This document shows positions 1-9,887 of a DNA stretch of 64,000 nt, in pieces (within the stretch, counting starts at the first letter, position 1; each line of letters begins with the position of its first letter). Position numbers and translations under genes: made by a program. The DNA comes from Candidatus Marimicrobium litorale (GTDB lineage: Bacteria > Pseudomonadota > Gammaproteobacteria > Pseudomonadales > Halieaceae), in the NCBI RefSeq assembly GCF_026262645.1, contig NZ_SHNO01000001.1:2666001-2730000 (forward strand), written 5' to 3'. Under the pieces are notes generated by a model. It saw only the letters and a list, made by a program, of their open reading frames with translations. It was not told the DNA's origin and did no database searches.

Positions 1-1150
1 AGTAGTGATCGTAGTACGCGACGATGCCCAAAATGGGCACGGTCCCTGCCTTGGCGCTGTCCAAATCAGCTGAGTCCGGCGCGATATCCACACCACCATC
101 ATTCATGTAATTGCCCACGCCTTCGCCATAGACAGCCTCAAGCTTCACGTTGTCCTGACCCCAGGTGTTCAGCACCGTACTGGCATTGATACCCCAGCCC
201 ACCTTGTAACCATCATCACCGTTGTCCAGTCGCTCGTAGCCAAGCTTGCGCACGATACCCGCCAGCTTGTAATGACCGAAATCGCCATTTTTCTGATAGG
301 ACGCTGTAAAGTCGGGCAGGTCGTTGTGCGCCTGGAAAATATCAGCGGCGGTAGAATCTGTAGAGGCGCAGCCCGGCTCAGGATTCGGCAGGTCGCAGGC
401 CTTTACATTGCGGAAACGTCCAACCGTGAATGAGGTGTTGGGATCCTCCAGTGAGAAAGACAACATATCCGGACCCAACGGTATAGAGTATCGCGCCTGC
501 TGATTTCGATAAAACACCATGCCGGTAGGCCCCCAGTAATCGATAGTATTGGGGAACACACCCGGGTCCATAAAGTTGGACCAGGTCTGGCCCATGCCGA
601 AATTCTTGTACGTAGCCCAGGCATGCCGCAAGCGCGGCGTGGTCTGGCCTTGATCGCCCCCCACTCCAAACAGTTCAGCCTCCAGCAGGTAAGTCACATC
701 GGGGCCATAGTCGCCTTTCACACCCAAGCGCGACTGGCGCACACTGAAAATAGATTCGCCATCATTGCCGTAAGTCCCACTTTTGGTGGGAATCGTACTA
801 ACGCGCAAGGTGTCGTTCCAATCAGGGTCGACGCGCTTGAAGTCGTAGATGGCATCGGCTCTGACAAAACCGTATACCTCCATACTAAAATCGGGCTTGG
901 CCTTCTGCTCGGTTACCGATTCAGTAATAGTTTCGTCGACAATAACGATGTCTTCAACGATGGCGGCCTCACCAGCCTTGAGTCGCTGCAGCTCAATATT
1001 CATATTCTCAAGCATTTTTTGCTGCTGCTCGACAAGCATTTCGAGCGCTCGAATACGTTCGGAATCAGAAGAGGCCCAAGTAAAATCTGAGCATAAGCAA
1101 AGTACCGCAGCAAACACGACCGAGGTGGTGGAACTCAGGTTGCCTTTCAT
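1..1150 (-). CDS. DcaP-like outer-membrane porin, C-terminus cut by window edge
   Basis: Open frame from ATG at 1150 running off the left edge without a stop; 383 residues are visible. An N-terminal signal peptide (MKGNLSSTTSVVFAAVLCLC) is followed by a short heptad-like helix (EQQQKMLENMNIELQRLKAG), then a barrel start, VYGFVRADAIYDFKRVDPDW. A periplasmic coiled-coil before a trimeric beta-barrel is the architecture of the DcaP family, which takes up dicarboxylic acids and other anionic solutes. The substrate cannot be told from sequence. It is monocistronic as far as visible, divergent from the crotonase gene at 1453. The family call rests on recognition of the N-terminal pattern, and other porin families with an N-terminal coil are possible. 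Confidence 0.75.
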   Translation of the reverse strand, partial: MKGNLSSTTSVVFAAVLCLCSDFTWASSDSERIRALEMLVEQQQKMLENMNIELQRLKAGEAAIVEDIVIVDETITESVTEQKAKPDFSMEVYGFVRADAIYDFKRVDPDWNDTLRVSTIPTKSGTYGNDGESIFSVRQSRLGVKGDYGPDVTYLLEAELFGVGGDQGQTTPRLRHAWATYKNFGMGQTWSNFMDPGVFPNTIDYWGPTGMVFYRNQQARYSIPLGPDMLSFSLEDPNTSFTVGRFRNVKACDLPNPEPGCASTDSTAADIFQAHNDLPDFTASYQKNGDFGHYKLAGIVRKLGYERLDNGDDGYKVGWGINASTVLNTWGQDNVKLEAVYGEGVGNYMNDGGVDIAPDSADLDSAKAGTVPILGIVAYYDHY

Positions 1151-1452
1151 CTTGATTCCTCAAACATAACGTCATCGGAAGCGCAAAAAACGCGCAAGTG
1201 CCGATCTAGGCTAAGTCTAACCATAAAACGAAAAACTGCCAGCCCTTTCATGACAAGAGAGAGCTCAATCAGTGTCAGACCCAGCCGAAATTCAATACCC
1301 TATGCCGTCAGTGAACCGTGGCGTGAATGCCCGTCCAACGTGAACGGCTAATCGAAGCGCCACGACCGCAGCTGGATGAAACGACGGCACCGGCAATGCT
1401 TGAATGAATGTGATAGCGTCATGCTTTTATCAGTGGCTACTTGGGAGCAGTA
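1151..1452. other. intergenic region between divergent porin and crotonase genes
   Basis: About 300 bases without a supported gene. It must hold the promoters of both flanking divergent genes. I see no convincing sigma-70 pair, inverted repeat or RNA gene. The only clear site is GGGAG at 1443-1447, which serves as ribosome-binding site for the ATG at 1453. Confidence 0.5.
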
Positions 1453-2235
1453 ATGGCTTTACGGTTCGGAGACATCAATGTTGCACTGCAGGGACATGTG
1501 GCTCTGCTGGAAATCTGCAGACCCCCGCACAATTTTTTTGACATAGCCTTGATTAATGATACGGCGGCCGCGCTGGAAACATTGGATAAGGATCCCGAGT
1601 GTCGTGCCGTTGTGCTCGCCTCCAAGGGGAAATCATTTTGCGCAGGCGCCGATTTCAACCAGAAGGCTACCGTATTCGATGACGCAACAGAGCAACAAGG
1701 CAATCCACTGTACGCTGCAGCGATTCGGATTTTCAACTGCAAAAAACCACTCATCGCCGCCGTGCAAGGCGCGGCAACAGGCGGCGGACTGGGCCTCGCG
1801 GTCGCGGCGGATTTTCGGGTGTGCTGTGAGGAGGCCCGGTTTACAGCGAACTTCGCAGCCCTTGGTCTACACCCAGGTTTCGGACTGAGCCACACGCTGC
1901 CACAGCTCATTGGTCAGCAACGCGCTAACCTGATGTTTTATACATCTCGACGCATCAAGGGCGAGCAGGCTTACGAATGGGGTCTCGCAGATATTTTCAC
2001 CACCCAGGAAAAACTGCGTGAAGAGGCGCTGGCCTTTGCGGCCGAGATCGCCGCTAATGCCCCACTGGCGTTACTGTCGATAAGGGCGACGATGCGCGAA
2101 GGGCTCGCAGGCAAAGTAAGCACAATGACCGACCATGAGAACCGGGAGCAGTTGCGCCTTTCTGCGACTGAAGATTTTCAAGAGGGCATCCGCGCCATGA
2201 CCGAGCGCCGGCCAGGTACTTTCAGCGGACGCTAG
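1453..2235 (+). CDS. enoyl-CoA hydratase/isomerase-family protein, atypical active site
   Basis: 260 residues of crotonase fold. The CoA-binding and oxyanion segments are present (KGKSFCAGADF near residue 65 and AATGGGLGLAVAADF near 110). The two glutamates used by true hydratases are missing: the first position reads GGGLGLA instead of GGGCELA, and the second reads NFAALG instead of QPEILG. It probably catalyses another crotonase reaction (isomerisation, hydrolysis or decarboxylation of an acyl-CoA), or is inactive as a hydratase. I prefer ATG 1453 because GGGAG lies six bases upstream; an in-frame TTG exists at 1441. It is convergent with the sulfatase gene. Confidence 0.85.
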   Translation: MALRFGDINVALQGHVALLEICRPPHNFFDIALINDTAAALETLDKDPECRAVVLASKGKSFCAGADFNQKATVFDDATEQQGNPLYAAAIRIFNCKKPLIAAVQGAATGGGLGLAVAADFRVCCEEARFTANFAALGLHPGFGLSHTLPQLIGQQRANLMFYTSRRIKGEQAYEWGLADIFTTQEKLREEALAFAAEIAANAPLALLSIRATMREGLAGKVSTMTDHENREQLRLSATEDFQEGIRAMTERRPGTFSGR

Positions 2236-2269
2236 CTGAACCGGTGCGAGCTAGTGTCAGCGAGTCCTC

Positions 2270-3811
2270 TCAGGGAGGCGTCCCTCCGGCACCGGCAGCA
2301 CCCATTGCACGTTGCTGCAGCATCTGCTGCATGTAGGCCATCATTTTGTCGACGGTAAAGCTCGCCGTAGGCTGACGCGGCGGGAACTGCCGGAAAGTCA
2401 TCAACCATTTGCCCACCTCCTGCTGCACCGGCACGAAAAGCCACAGTTGATCCGCGAAGAAGCGAGTATACAGGCCCGAATCGAGAGACGTTTCGTAGGG
2501 GTCAGAGCGCAAGTGGATCATCCGCGGGAAGTTTAGCGACTCACGCGGGCCACCCCAGCCGTCCATTTGCAGTGCGAAATGGATTTTCCAATCATTCCAG
2601 CGCATAGCATTGAAGTTGGCATTGTCGTCGAAGTAAAAAATCGTCTCACGCTTACCCGGCCCCGTGCCCGAAAGCAAATCGGTTTGGTCATATCCATCGA
2701 GATGGACCTTGAATGATTTGTCTCCCGCTGTATAACCCTTCTCCAATTTCTTATCGATGTCCTCGACGCCTGCCGCAGAGGCCAATGTGGGAAACCAGTC
2801 CTGATGAGAAAATATGTCATTGATGACGGTACCGGGCTGCACCACCCCGGGCCAGCGAATCAGCGCTGGCACGCGAAAACCACCTTCCCAAGTTGATCCT
2901 TTTTCGCCACGGAAGGGTTCTGCACCGCCGTCGGGATAGGTGTTAGTCTGAGAACCATTATCGGTACTGTAAATGACAATGGTGTCATCCTCGATGCCCA
3001 GCGTCTGCAATTCGTTCAGCAATTGACCGACTTGATGATCGTGCTCCATCAGACCATCGGCATAAAGACCGTAGCCCGACTTGCCGTCCCACTCGGGAGA
3101 CAAGCGAGTCCAGATGTGCATCCGCGTGGCGTTGAACCAAACGAAAAAAGGCTTGTTGTCTTCGTGGGACGTGCGCATGAACGTGAGCGCCGCGTCAGTA
3201 AACTCCTGGTCGATAGTCTCCATCCGCTTGCGCGTCAGGGGCCCCGTATCCTGTATCTTGCCGTCAGCAAAAGAATGAATCACGCCGCGGGGCGCAAAAC
3301 GCTTACGAAAGTCGGGGTCCTTGGGATAGAAATAGGTCTCCGGCTCCTCTTCCGCATTGAGGTGATAGAGGTTGCCCAGAAACTCATCGAATCCATGGTT
3401 GGTCGGCAGGAACTTGTCCTTGTCGCCGAGATGGTTCTTGCCGAACTGGCCTGTCGCATAACCTAGCGGCTTGAGAATCTCGGCAATGGTCGGATCCTCC
3501 GCCTGCAGGCCGATCTCTGCGCCCGGCATACCCACTTTCAGAAGCCCGGTGCGCAGGGGGTGTTGCCCGGTTATAAAGGCGGAACGCCCAGCGGTACAGC
3601 TCTGTTCGCCGTAGTAATCAGTAAACAGTGCGCCCTCGTTGGCGATACGGTCGATATTGGGCGTGCTACCGCCTAGCATGCCGCGGTGATAGGCGCTTAT
3701 GTTAGACCAACCAATATCATCTCCCCAAATGACAAGGATATTCGGCGTTTTCGCATGAGCAGTGAGGGATAGCGCGAACATGCACAAGAACGTCAGGTAT
3801 ACTCTTCTCAT
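2270..3811 (-). CDS. secreted arylsulfatase-type sulfatase
   Basis: 513 residues with a clear Sec signal peptide (MRRVYLTFLCMFALSLTAHA). Metal-binding aspartates follow in VIWGDDIGW (residues 31-32). The nucleophile motif SCTAGRSAFITG has Cys72 in a C-x-A-x-R context, the type converted to formylglycine by a maturase. Further sulfatase hallmarks are GKNHLGD, STDNGSQTN and the C-terminal YETS segment. It hydrolyses sulfate esters in the periplasm or outside; the substrate is unknown, with algal or animal polysaccharides or small aryl sulfates likely in a marine setting. No maturase gene is in the window. The gene stands alone. Confidence 0.92.
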   Translation of the reverse strand: MRRVYLTFLCMFALSLTAHAKTPNILVIWGDDIGWSNISAYHRGMLGGSTPNIDRIANEGALFTDYYGEQSCTAGRSAFITGQHPLRTGLLKVGMPGAEIGLQAEDPTIAEILKPLGYATGQFGKNHLGDKDKFLPTNHGFDEFLGNLYHLNAEEEPETYFYPKDPDFRKRFAPRGVIHSFADGKIQDTGPLTRKRMETIDQEFTDAALTFMRTSHEDNKPFFVWFNATRMHIWTRLSPEWDGKSGYGLYADGLMEHDHQVGQLLNELQTLGIEDDTIVIYSTDNGSQTNTYPDGGAEPFRGEKGSTWEGGFRVPALIRWPGVVQPGTVINDIFSHQDWFPTLASAAGVEDIDKKLEKGYTAGDKSFKVHLDGYDQTDLLSGTGPGKRETIFYFDDNANFNAMRWNDWKIHFALQMDGWGGPRESLNFPRMIHLRSDPYETSLDSGLYTRFFADQLWLFVPVQQEVGKWLMTFRQFPPRQPTASFTVDKMMAYMQQMLQQRAMGAAGAGGTPP

Positions 3812-3960
3812 CGAGGCTCGCCTCCAGCAGCGGCAACTAACATTAGCGATTGTCGTGTAGGTTACAGGGAAAACGTGCCGGACAATGATCCGGATGGCCC
3901 CACTACCTGTACACTTACTTTACACACTGCGGCTTTCTGTCACCACTAGGAGACCCTGTT

Positions 3961-6651
3961 ATCTTTTTTGTATCCCTGACACAGTACGCCACGCCGCGCC
4001 CGAACTCGCGGGCAGCGCGCACCAATCGGTGCATCCTTGCTGTCCTCTGTGCTTGCCTTGCCGCCTGCGGCGGTGGTGGCGGCGGTGGCGGTAGCAGCGC
4101 ATCTGACAGCCCCCCACCCGAGCCACCGCTGCCGCCCCCCGTATTCGAGGCCTTTACGCTGTCGGGCACCATCAGCACGTCCAGCAGCCAGACTGTCGAC
4201 AGCGACACCAACGATCCACTGCAAACTACGATCAGCAACAACACGCGCAGCAGCGCCCAATCAATCGCCAACCCGATTACCCTGGGCGGTTATGTCAATC
4301 AGCCGGGTAGCGGCGCCGAGGGGCAGTCACAGCTCGGCGGTGACGTGGAGGACTATTTCCGCGTCGAGTTGCTGGAGGGGCAGCGCATCACCATGGTGGT
4401 GGCTGACTTTAACGTCGCCGACGCCGACCTGTACCTATGGAGCGCCGAAGACGAAACAGTCGTATTCTCCATTGGCACCGGAGAGGTAGAGTTCGTGGAT
4501 GTGCCCGCAGACGGCACCTACCTGGTTAATGTCTTCGCATTCGGTGGCGCTACCAACTATACCCTCGCCATCGGCGCGCCCAACACTACGCTGGCTTACT
4601 CCGATCAAAACCATGAGATCGTCCCGTGGGAAGCAGTAGTGAATTACACCGCCGAGGCGGAAGCTAACAACGCAGCCCCCGCAGACCTGGGTGCGAGCCG
4701 CCGCTGGGGGCTGCAACACCGCGCCGGCGGAGCGGGACGCAGTCGGCTCATGGCTATGCGCCGATCCCTTCTTTTAGGGCAGCCGCCGTCGCAAAGCCTG
4801 GCCAATGCAGCCACCAAGGGAATCAATATCACAGACGCCTCACAGCGGGCGCGCTGGGAAACACTGATGATGATTAAGTCGCTGCGTAAAGATCCGTCCG
4901 TGCGTTCCGCATACCCCAATTACCGGGTGTTCACTCAGGCCATCCCGAACGATCAGGGCTTGCAGTATCAATGGCATTATCCATTAATCAATTTACCGGA
5001 GGCCTGGGATACAACCGTCGGGAGCACCGACGTGCTGGTGGCGGTGATCGATACCGGCATTCTGTTCAACCATCCCGATCTCGCCGGTCAACTGGTGTCC
5101 GGCTACGACTTCGTGCGTAACCCGGATGAGGCGCTGGACGGCGACGGCATCGACCCTGACCCGTCTGACCCTGGCAGCTCATTTGGAGGAGGCTCCGAAA
5201 GTTTCCACGGCACCCATGTCAGTGGCACAGTGGCGGCGCGCAGCGACAATATTCAGGGTGTCGCCGGCAGCGCGTTTGGCGCCCGAGTGATGCCACTGCG
5301 TGCGCTGGGAGCGGGCGGGACAGGAACGTCCTACGACATCGGACAGGCGGTTCGATTCGCCGCAGGCCTACCTAATGATTCTGGCGCAGTGCCAGACGCG
5401 CCGGCGGACATCATCAACCTGAGCCTCGGTGGTGCGCCTTTCGACCAGTCTAGACAGAATCTCTACAACGAGGTCAAAGCGGCTGGCGTGATCGTCGTCG
5501 CGGCGGCCGGCAACAATGCAAGCAGCATGCCACTGTACCCTGCGTCTTATAACAATGTTATCTCCGTCAGCGCCGTCGACGCGCAGCGCCGCCTTGCGGT
5601 CTACTCAAACTACGGGGCGGCAGTCGACGTCAGCGCGCCGGGCGGCGACCGGGGTGTCGACCTCAACGGCGATGGATTTCCCGACGGTATATTGAGTACC
5701 AGTGGCGAAATACGACCAGACAATAGCTTAAATTATGTTTATAGCTTCCTCGACGGCACCTCCTTTGCTGCACCGCACGTGTCCGGTGTGCTTGCCTTGA
5801 TGAAAAGTGTAAACCCTGACCTCACGCCGGCAGACATTGACAATCTGCTGGCCTCTGGAGCATTGACCGATGATCTGGGGCCGGCTGGCCGCGACGATGA
5901 TTACGGCCATGGTCTCATCAATGCGCAACGGGCAGTGCTGGCAGCCCTGGAAGCATCCGGTTCTTCACCCGCAAACAACCCCATACTGGTCGCCTCAGCC
6001 ACTACGCTGAACTTCGGTGGCAGCACTTCATCCCTGACATTGAACCTCGATAACGCAGGTGGCGGTTCGCTGCAGTTGCAGGCACTGACGACGTCCGAAG
6101 CCTGGCTACAAGTCAGCGCCGTCGACGCGGATACCGCCGGTCTGGGTACCTATTCAGTCACGGTAGACAGGGCCCTACTCACCGCTGGCATTTACTCAGC
6201 CGATATTGTTGCCCAGTCCAGTGTAAACACCCTGACGGTGAGAGTGCTGGTATCCGAAGGGTTGGGTGAGTCCGGAACAGGACTGGGCGTGATTTACGTC
6301 CTGCTTCTCGAAGTGGGAGAAGCGACCCCTGTCGCACAGTTCGTTGCCACCAGCAGCAACAGTCTGTACCCCTTCGAATTCAGGGATATCCCGGCGGGCG
6401 ATTACGAAATCTTGGCGGGCACCGATACGGACAACGATTTTCTCATTTGTGATGCAGGGGACGCCTGCGGCGCCCTGCTGACCATAGACCAGCCCGTTCA
6501 GCTAACACTGGACCAGAATACCTCGGGGCTTGATTTCCCGGTGGAGTACCTGGTTTCACTGCCCTCTCTCAGTGGCAATGGCAATGGCAGTGGCAGTGGC
6601 AGTGGCAGTGGCAGTGGTGGCAAATCTACTGAAGTGAGGCGCTTGCAATGA
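3961..6651 (+). CDS. subtilisin-like (S8) lipoprotein protease with PPC domain; start codon unclear
   Basis: The frame reads a lipobox (LAVLCACLAAC, Cys codon near 4060) followed by a Gly run and a Pro-rich linker. A pre-peptidase-type beta domain (about 4340-4580), an S8 catalytic domain and a C-terminal domain ending in a Gly-Ser repeat follow. The catalytic triad is visible: Asp in AVIDTG (5050), His in FHGTHVSG (near 5206) and Ser in DGTSFAAPHVSG (near 5761). The oxyanion Asn is in AAAGNN. No ATG, GTG or TTG occurs in frame between the stop at 3880 and GTG 4345, which would cut off the lipobox. AGGAGA at 3948-3953 sits eight bases before an ATC at 3961, so I begin there; CTG 3976 or a frameshift are alternatives. 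Likely anchored to the outer membrane. Confidence 0.8.
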   Translation: MFFVSLTQYATPRPNSRAARTNRCILAVLCACLAACGGGGGGGGSSASDSPPPEPPLPPPVFEAFTLSGTISTSSSQTVDSDTNDPLQTTISNNTRSSAQSIANPITLGGYVNQPGSGAEGQSQLGGDVEDYFRVELLEGQRITMVVADFNVADADLYLWSAEDETVVFSIGTGEVEFVDVPADGTYLVNVFAFGGATNYTLAIGAPNTTLAYSDQNHEIVPWEAVVNYTAEAEANNAAPADLGASRRWGLQHRAGGAGRSRLMAMRRSLLLGQPPSQSLANAATKGINITDASQRARWETLMMIKSLRKDPSVRSAYPNYRVFTQAIPNDQGLQYQWHYPLINLPEAWDTTVGSTDVLVAVIDTGILFNHPDLAGQLVSGYDFVRNPDEALDGDGIDPDPSDPGSSFGGGSESFHGTHVSGTVAARSDNIQGVAGSAFGARVMPLRALGAGGTGTSYDIGQAVRFAAGLPNDSGAVPDAPADIINLSLGGAPFDQSRQNLYNEVKAAGVIVVAAAGNNASSMPLYPASYNNVISVSAVDAQRRLAVYSNYGAAVDVSAPGGDRGVDLNGDGFPDGILSTSGEIRPDNSLNYVYSFLDGTSFAAPHVSGVLALMKSVNPDLTPADIDNLLASGALTDDLGPAGRDDDYGHGLINAQRAVLAALEASGSSPANNPILVASATTLNFGGSTSSLTLNLDNAGGGSLQLQALTTSEAWLQVSAVDADTAGLGTYSVTVDRALLTAGIYSADIVAQSSVNTLTVRVLVSEGLGESGTGLGVIYVLLLEVGEATPVAQFVATSSNSLYPFEFRDIPAGDYEILAGTDTDNDFLICDAGDACGALLTIDQPVQLTLDQNTSGLDFPVEYLVSLPSLSGNGNGSGSGSGSGSGGKSTEVRRLQ
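6571..6618 (+). repeat. hexanucleotide repeat encoding a Gly-Ser/Asn tail
   Basis: Eight tandem six-base units (consensus AGTGGC, two reading AATGGC, the last AGTGGT) encode SGNGNGSGSGSGSGSG close to the end of the S8 protease. Six-base units keep the frame, so slippage would only change the linker length. Confidence 0.9.
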
Positions 6652-6846
6652 GCCCGTTGTGCGGATAAGTCAGTTCTTGCATGGTTTTTCTTCGCAGCTG
6701 CCTTGCCCTTATTGGTAACGCATACGATAATCTGACGGCGATTGTGATGAGACGGCGCGTGGCGGGATCGAGGTCGCGGCAGCGCAGGCTCAACACGCCT
6801 TTTTATACTCGCGAAACTAGCCCGAGCAGCGGAGCGGAGAGTTGAA

Positions 6847-7251
6847 ATGGAATACGATTCGAGTGTGCACAGCATAGAATGCCCAAAATGCGGCCACGGC
6901 ATGGAGGAGGTCTCCTACGGGAGCGATCTGCTCATTGACCGCTGCACCAACTGCCAAGGCATCTGGTTCGACAAGGGAGAAGCCACCCTGCTAAAGAGCA
7001 AATGGATGGGCGAAGCACTCGATACCGGCAAGGCCAGCGAAGGCAGGAAATGGGATTCGGTCGAAAACGTGGCCTGCCCGCGCTGCGGCCAGGAGATGAA
7101 TAAAGTCTCCGACCCGGACCAGCCCCATATTGTCTATGAAGTCTGCCAGGAGCATGGCATGTATCTGGACGCTGGCGAGTTCACCGATCTGGCCAATGAA
7201 ACCCCTGCAGACTGGTTCCGAAAAATATTCAAGGCCCCTCGCGGCCAGTAG
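6847..7251 (+). CDS. zf-TFIIB zinc-ribbon protein
   Basis: 134 residues, ATG 6847 with GGAGAG just upstream. A first zinc ribbon, CPKCGHGMEEV then RCTNCQGIWFDKGE, matches the zf-TFIIB domain (CxxC, CxxCxGxWxD/E). A second, degenerate copy reads CPRCGQEMNKV then VCQEHGMYLDAGEF and has lost one Cys of its second pair. Such proteins are small cytoplasmic zinc binders of unknown job, often annotated only by domain. It stands between a lipoprotein protease and a DUF481 gene, with no evident functional link. Confidence 0.85.
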   Translation: MEYDSSVHSIECPKCGHGMEEVSYGSDLLIDRCTNCQGIWFDKGEATLLKSKWMGEALDTGKASEGRKWDSVENVACPRCGQEMNKVSDPDQPHIVYEVCQEHGMYLDAGEFTDLANETPADWFRKIFKAPRGQ

Positions 7252-7304
7252 CACAGAAGGAAACCGCGGCCAGGAACTCGCCACCCAGGGGCCGCGACCC
7301 TTCT

Positions 7305-8345
7305 CTACCAGCTGTAATCTACCCTGAATTTATACGTCTGATCGAGTTCTTTCACACCTTCCACAGACCCACTGTCGTATTCCAGCAAGACCTCCGCCGC
7401 GGCCTCCAATTTCCATAATAACGGAAAGGAAAGGCCAAACGTATTGTTCAGCATCACATCTGACGTGTCGTCCAAGTTCCAGATACCAAGCTGGCGGTAG
7501 TACACAGAAGAGTTGCCGCCCAGGATATTACTGGACGCATCGATACTCCAGTTGGTGGCTGGGTAATCCTGATCTTCCGCAGTATCATACTTTTCGTCAA
7601 CCCATGACACGCCCCAGTCGCCGCTGAGTGTCAATCTTGGTTCGGCAAAAAATTGCCGGCCATAGTAAGGTCCAAGCATCGTGCGCCGATCCAGATCCCT
7701 GAATTTGTCTGACTCTACAAATAGTATCCCTCCAACATAGTTGGGGTCGGTGAGGAAATAATCGTACCTGCCCGATGTCTGCCAGTTATCTGCGGTTTTT
7801 TCGTTGTCGCTTTTATCCAGCTCGCTCGTCCACATGAAACGGTAGCGATCCCGTGTGCTTCGCCAGGCCGCATGTATATTGACATCCAGTTCGTCTGTAT
7901 CGGTATTGCCCCGCTGCAGCTGGAAGGCCATACCCGCCTTACCCGTCCAGCGGTATCCCTCTCCCATCTCCCACGGCTCCGGGTTCAGTACCCGTAGGTC
8001 ATCTCGAGGATAGGTTTTTGCCTCTCCACCCAGAACCAGTCGCTCTTCGCTCATACTGAGGGAAGAATCCCGGTGAACCGTATTGTCCTCCATCAAAACT
8101 ACCACCGCTTCAGGCACATTGATCCCTTCAACTTTGTCCATCTTGATTTCCAACGTACCCGCAAAATCAGTTTCTATAGTCACCACGCCATCGCGGGAAC
8201 TGACCACTTTGCCAACGAGGCGGGAGCCGTTCTTGAGCAATACTTCATCCTGGACCGCTGCGGCATCTTCCGCCCAACCGGACGTTGCAAACATCAGAGG
8301 TACAAGCCAAAGAGGCCAGCGAGTGAACAATCTGGGCATATTCAT
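7305..8345 (-). CDS. DUF481 family outer-membrane protein (YdiY-like)
   Basis: 346 residues from ATG 8345, with AAAGGAAA upstream; an in-frame extension to 8423 looks untranslated. A signal peptide (PLWLVPLMFATSGWA) is followed by a small beta domain (DEVLLKNGSRLVGKVVSS). From about residue 150 there is a DUF481 barrel with alternating aromatic strands (WTGKAGMAFQLQRGNTDTDE, GPYYGRQFFAEPRLTLSG), ending in aromatic YKFRVDYSW. This family resembles salt-induced outer-membrane proteins; its function is poorly known. Divergent from glutathione reductase. Confidence 0.88.
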   Translation of the reverse strand: MNMPRLFTRWPLWLVPLMFATSGWAEDAAAVQDEVLLKNGSRLVGKVVSSRDGVVTIETDFAGTLEIKMDKVEGINVPEAVVVLMEDNTVHRDSSLSMSEERLVLGGEAKTYPRDDLRVLNPEPWEMGEGYRWTGKAGMAFQLQRGNTDTDELDVNIHAAWRSTRDRYRFMWTSELDKSDNEKTADNWQTSGRYDYFLTDPNYVGGILFVESDKFRDLDRRTMLGPYYGRQFFAEPRLTLSGDWGVSWVDEKYDTAEDQDYPATNWSIDASSNILGGNSSVYYRQLGIWNLDDTSDVMLNNTFGLSFPLLWKLEAAAEVLLEYDSGSVEGVKELDQTYKFRVDYSW

Positions 8346-8526
8346 CAGTTTTCCTTTATTCAACAGCATGGCCATACAAGTAAAAACTTTTCCAAGGCCA
8401 TATGGTAATGAGTTCTTGTCCACTATCCTACCTGCAGCGAAATAAATATCTACGGGCGCTCGGGATAGCCTGCGACAAGCTTGCCCTGCTAGACTAAACG
8501 ATAACGTATTTTCAAGCGGTTAGACT

Positions 8527-9885
8527 GTGAGCACATTCGACTACGACCTTTTTGTGATCGGCGCCGGCTCCGGCGGGGTGCGTGCTGCCCGAATGGCAGC
8601 AAGTTTCGGTGCCCGCGTAGCCATAGCGGAAGACCAATACATGGGTGGCACCTGTGTCAACGTGGGCTGTGTCCCGAAGAAGCTCTACGTTTATGCGTCT
8701 CAGTTCGGCAAGGGCTTTGACGATGCTGTGGGCTTCGGCTGGAAAGGCAAGAAACCCCAGTTCGACTGGACTACTCTGCGGGACAACAAGAAAGGGGAGA
8801 TAGCCCGCCTCAATGATATTTACGACACCCTGTTGCAAGGTGCCGGCGCGGACGTCATCAATGGCCGCGGGAGAATTATCGACGCACACACAGTGGCAGT
8901 TGGAGATACTCATTACTCGGCGGATAAACTCCTGATCGCTACCGGGGGCTGGCCCTTCGTACCCGAGTTCCCCGGCAATGAACACGCCGTTACCTCAAAC
9001 GAAATTTTTGACCTCGAAACATTCCCACGACGACTCGTTATCGTGGGCGGTGGTTATATTGCAGTAGAGTTTGCAGGGATATTCAACGGTCTGGGAGCAA
9101 ACGTAACGCAACTGTATCGTCAGTCTCTGTTTCTTCGCGGCTTCGACCTCGATATCCGCAAACACGCCGCGCAAGAAATTCCAAACAGCGGTATAGACCT
9201 GAAATTTGAAGTCAACGTGCGCAGCATTAAACAGATAAAAGATGGCCTGCGGGTGGAGCTGGACGACGGAACGGCGTTGGAAGCAGACGCGGTACTCTAC
9301 GCCACCGGCCGCAACCCTAACCTAGCGGGTTTGGGGCTTGAAAACGTGAACGTGACGCTAAACGACGCCGGCACTATTGCGGTCGACCACGCGTTTCAAA
9401 CCACCGAGGCCAGCATATTTGCCGTGGGTGATGTAATTGGTGGTATGGAATTAACACCTGTCGCCCTGGCCGAGGGCATGGCGTTTGCCCGGCGCCAGTT
9501 TGGGGGTATGAACCAGCAGGTGGATTATGACTTCATTCCCTCTGCGGTGTTCTGCCAGCCGACAATCGGCACGGTGGGCTTCACTGAGGAACAGGCACGG
9601 GTAGAGTTCGGTGAATTGCGCCTGTTCAAATCCAATTTCCGTCCCCTGAAGCACACACTGAGCGGCCGAGAAGAAAAGTCCTTCATGAAACTCATAGTGG
9701 ATGCCACCACCGATCGAGTGGTGGGCCTGCACATGATGGGGCCGGACGCCGGCGAAATTACGCAGGGCTTTGCCGTCGCCATGCGTGCCGGCGCCACCAA
9801 GGCTATTTTTGATACGACGATCGGTATTCATCCCACCACCGCTGAGGAATTCGTGACTCTGCGCGAGCCCTGGACGGGGGACTGA
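8527..9885 (+). CDS. gor: glutathione-disulfide reductase
   Basis: 452 residues, GTG start. FAD-binding [15 protein letters not shown] precedes the redox-active pair in [13 protein letters not shown] (Cys43 and Cys48). The NADPH Rossmann motif is [13 protein letters not shown], the second FAD motif ATGRNPN...FAVGDV, and the C-terminal catalytic His lies in [11 protein letters not shown]. The enzyme reduces glutathione disulfide with NADPH in the cytosol. I see no strong ribosome-binding site before the GTG. Two bases separate it from the downstream TauE/SafE gene, so the two are co-transcribed. Confidence 0.95.
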   Translation: MSTFDYDLFVIGAGSGGVRAARMAASFGARVAIAEDQYMGGTCVNVGCVPKKLYVYASQFGKGFDDAVGFGWKGKKPQFDWTTLRDNKKGEIARLNDIYDTLLQGAGADVINGRGRIIDAHTVAVGDTHYSADKLLIATGGWPFVPEFPGNEHAVTSNEIFDLETFPRRLVIVGGGYIAVEFAGIFNGLGANVTQLYRQSLFLRGFDLDIRKHAAQEIPNSGIDLKFEVNVRSIKQIKDGLRVELDDGTALEADAVLYATGRNPNLAGLGLENVNVTLNDAGTIAVDHAFQTTEASIFAVGDVIGGMELTPVALAEGMAFARRQFGGMNQQVDYDFIPSAVFCQPTIGTVGFTEEQARVEFGELRLFKSNFRPLKHTLSGREEKSFMKLIVDATTDRVVGLHMMGPDAGEITQGFAVAMRAGATKAIFDTTIGIHPTTAEEFVTLREPWTGD

Positions 9886-9887
9886 TC

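Noticed and set aside
3885-4094. Possible ATG-started N-terminus for the S8 protease in another frame
   Set aside because: Joining it would need a frameshift, and its residues do not resemble a signal peptide; kept only as an alternative explanation.
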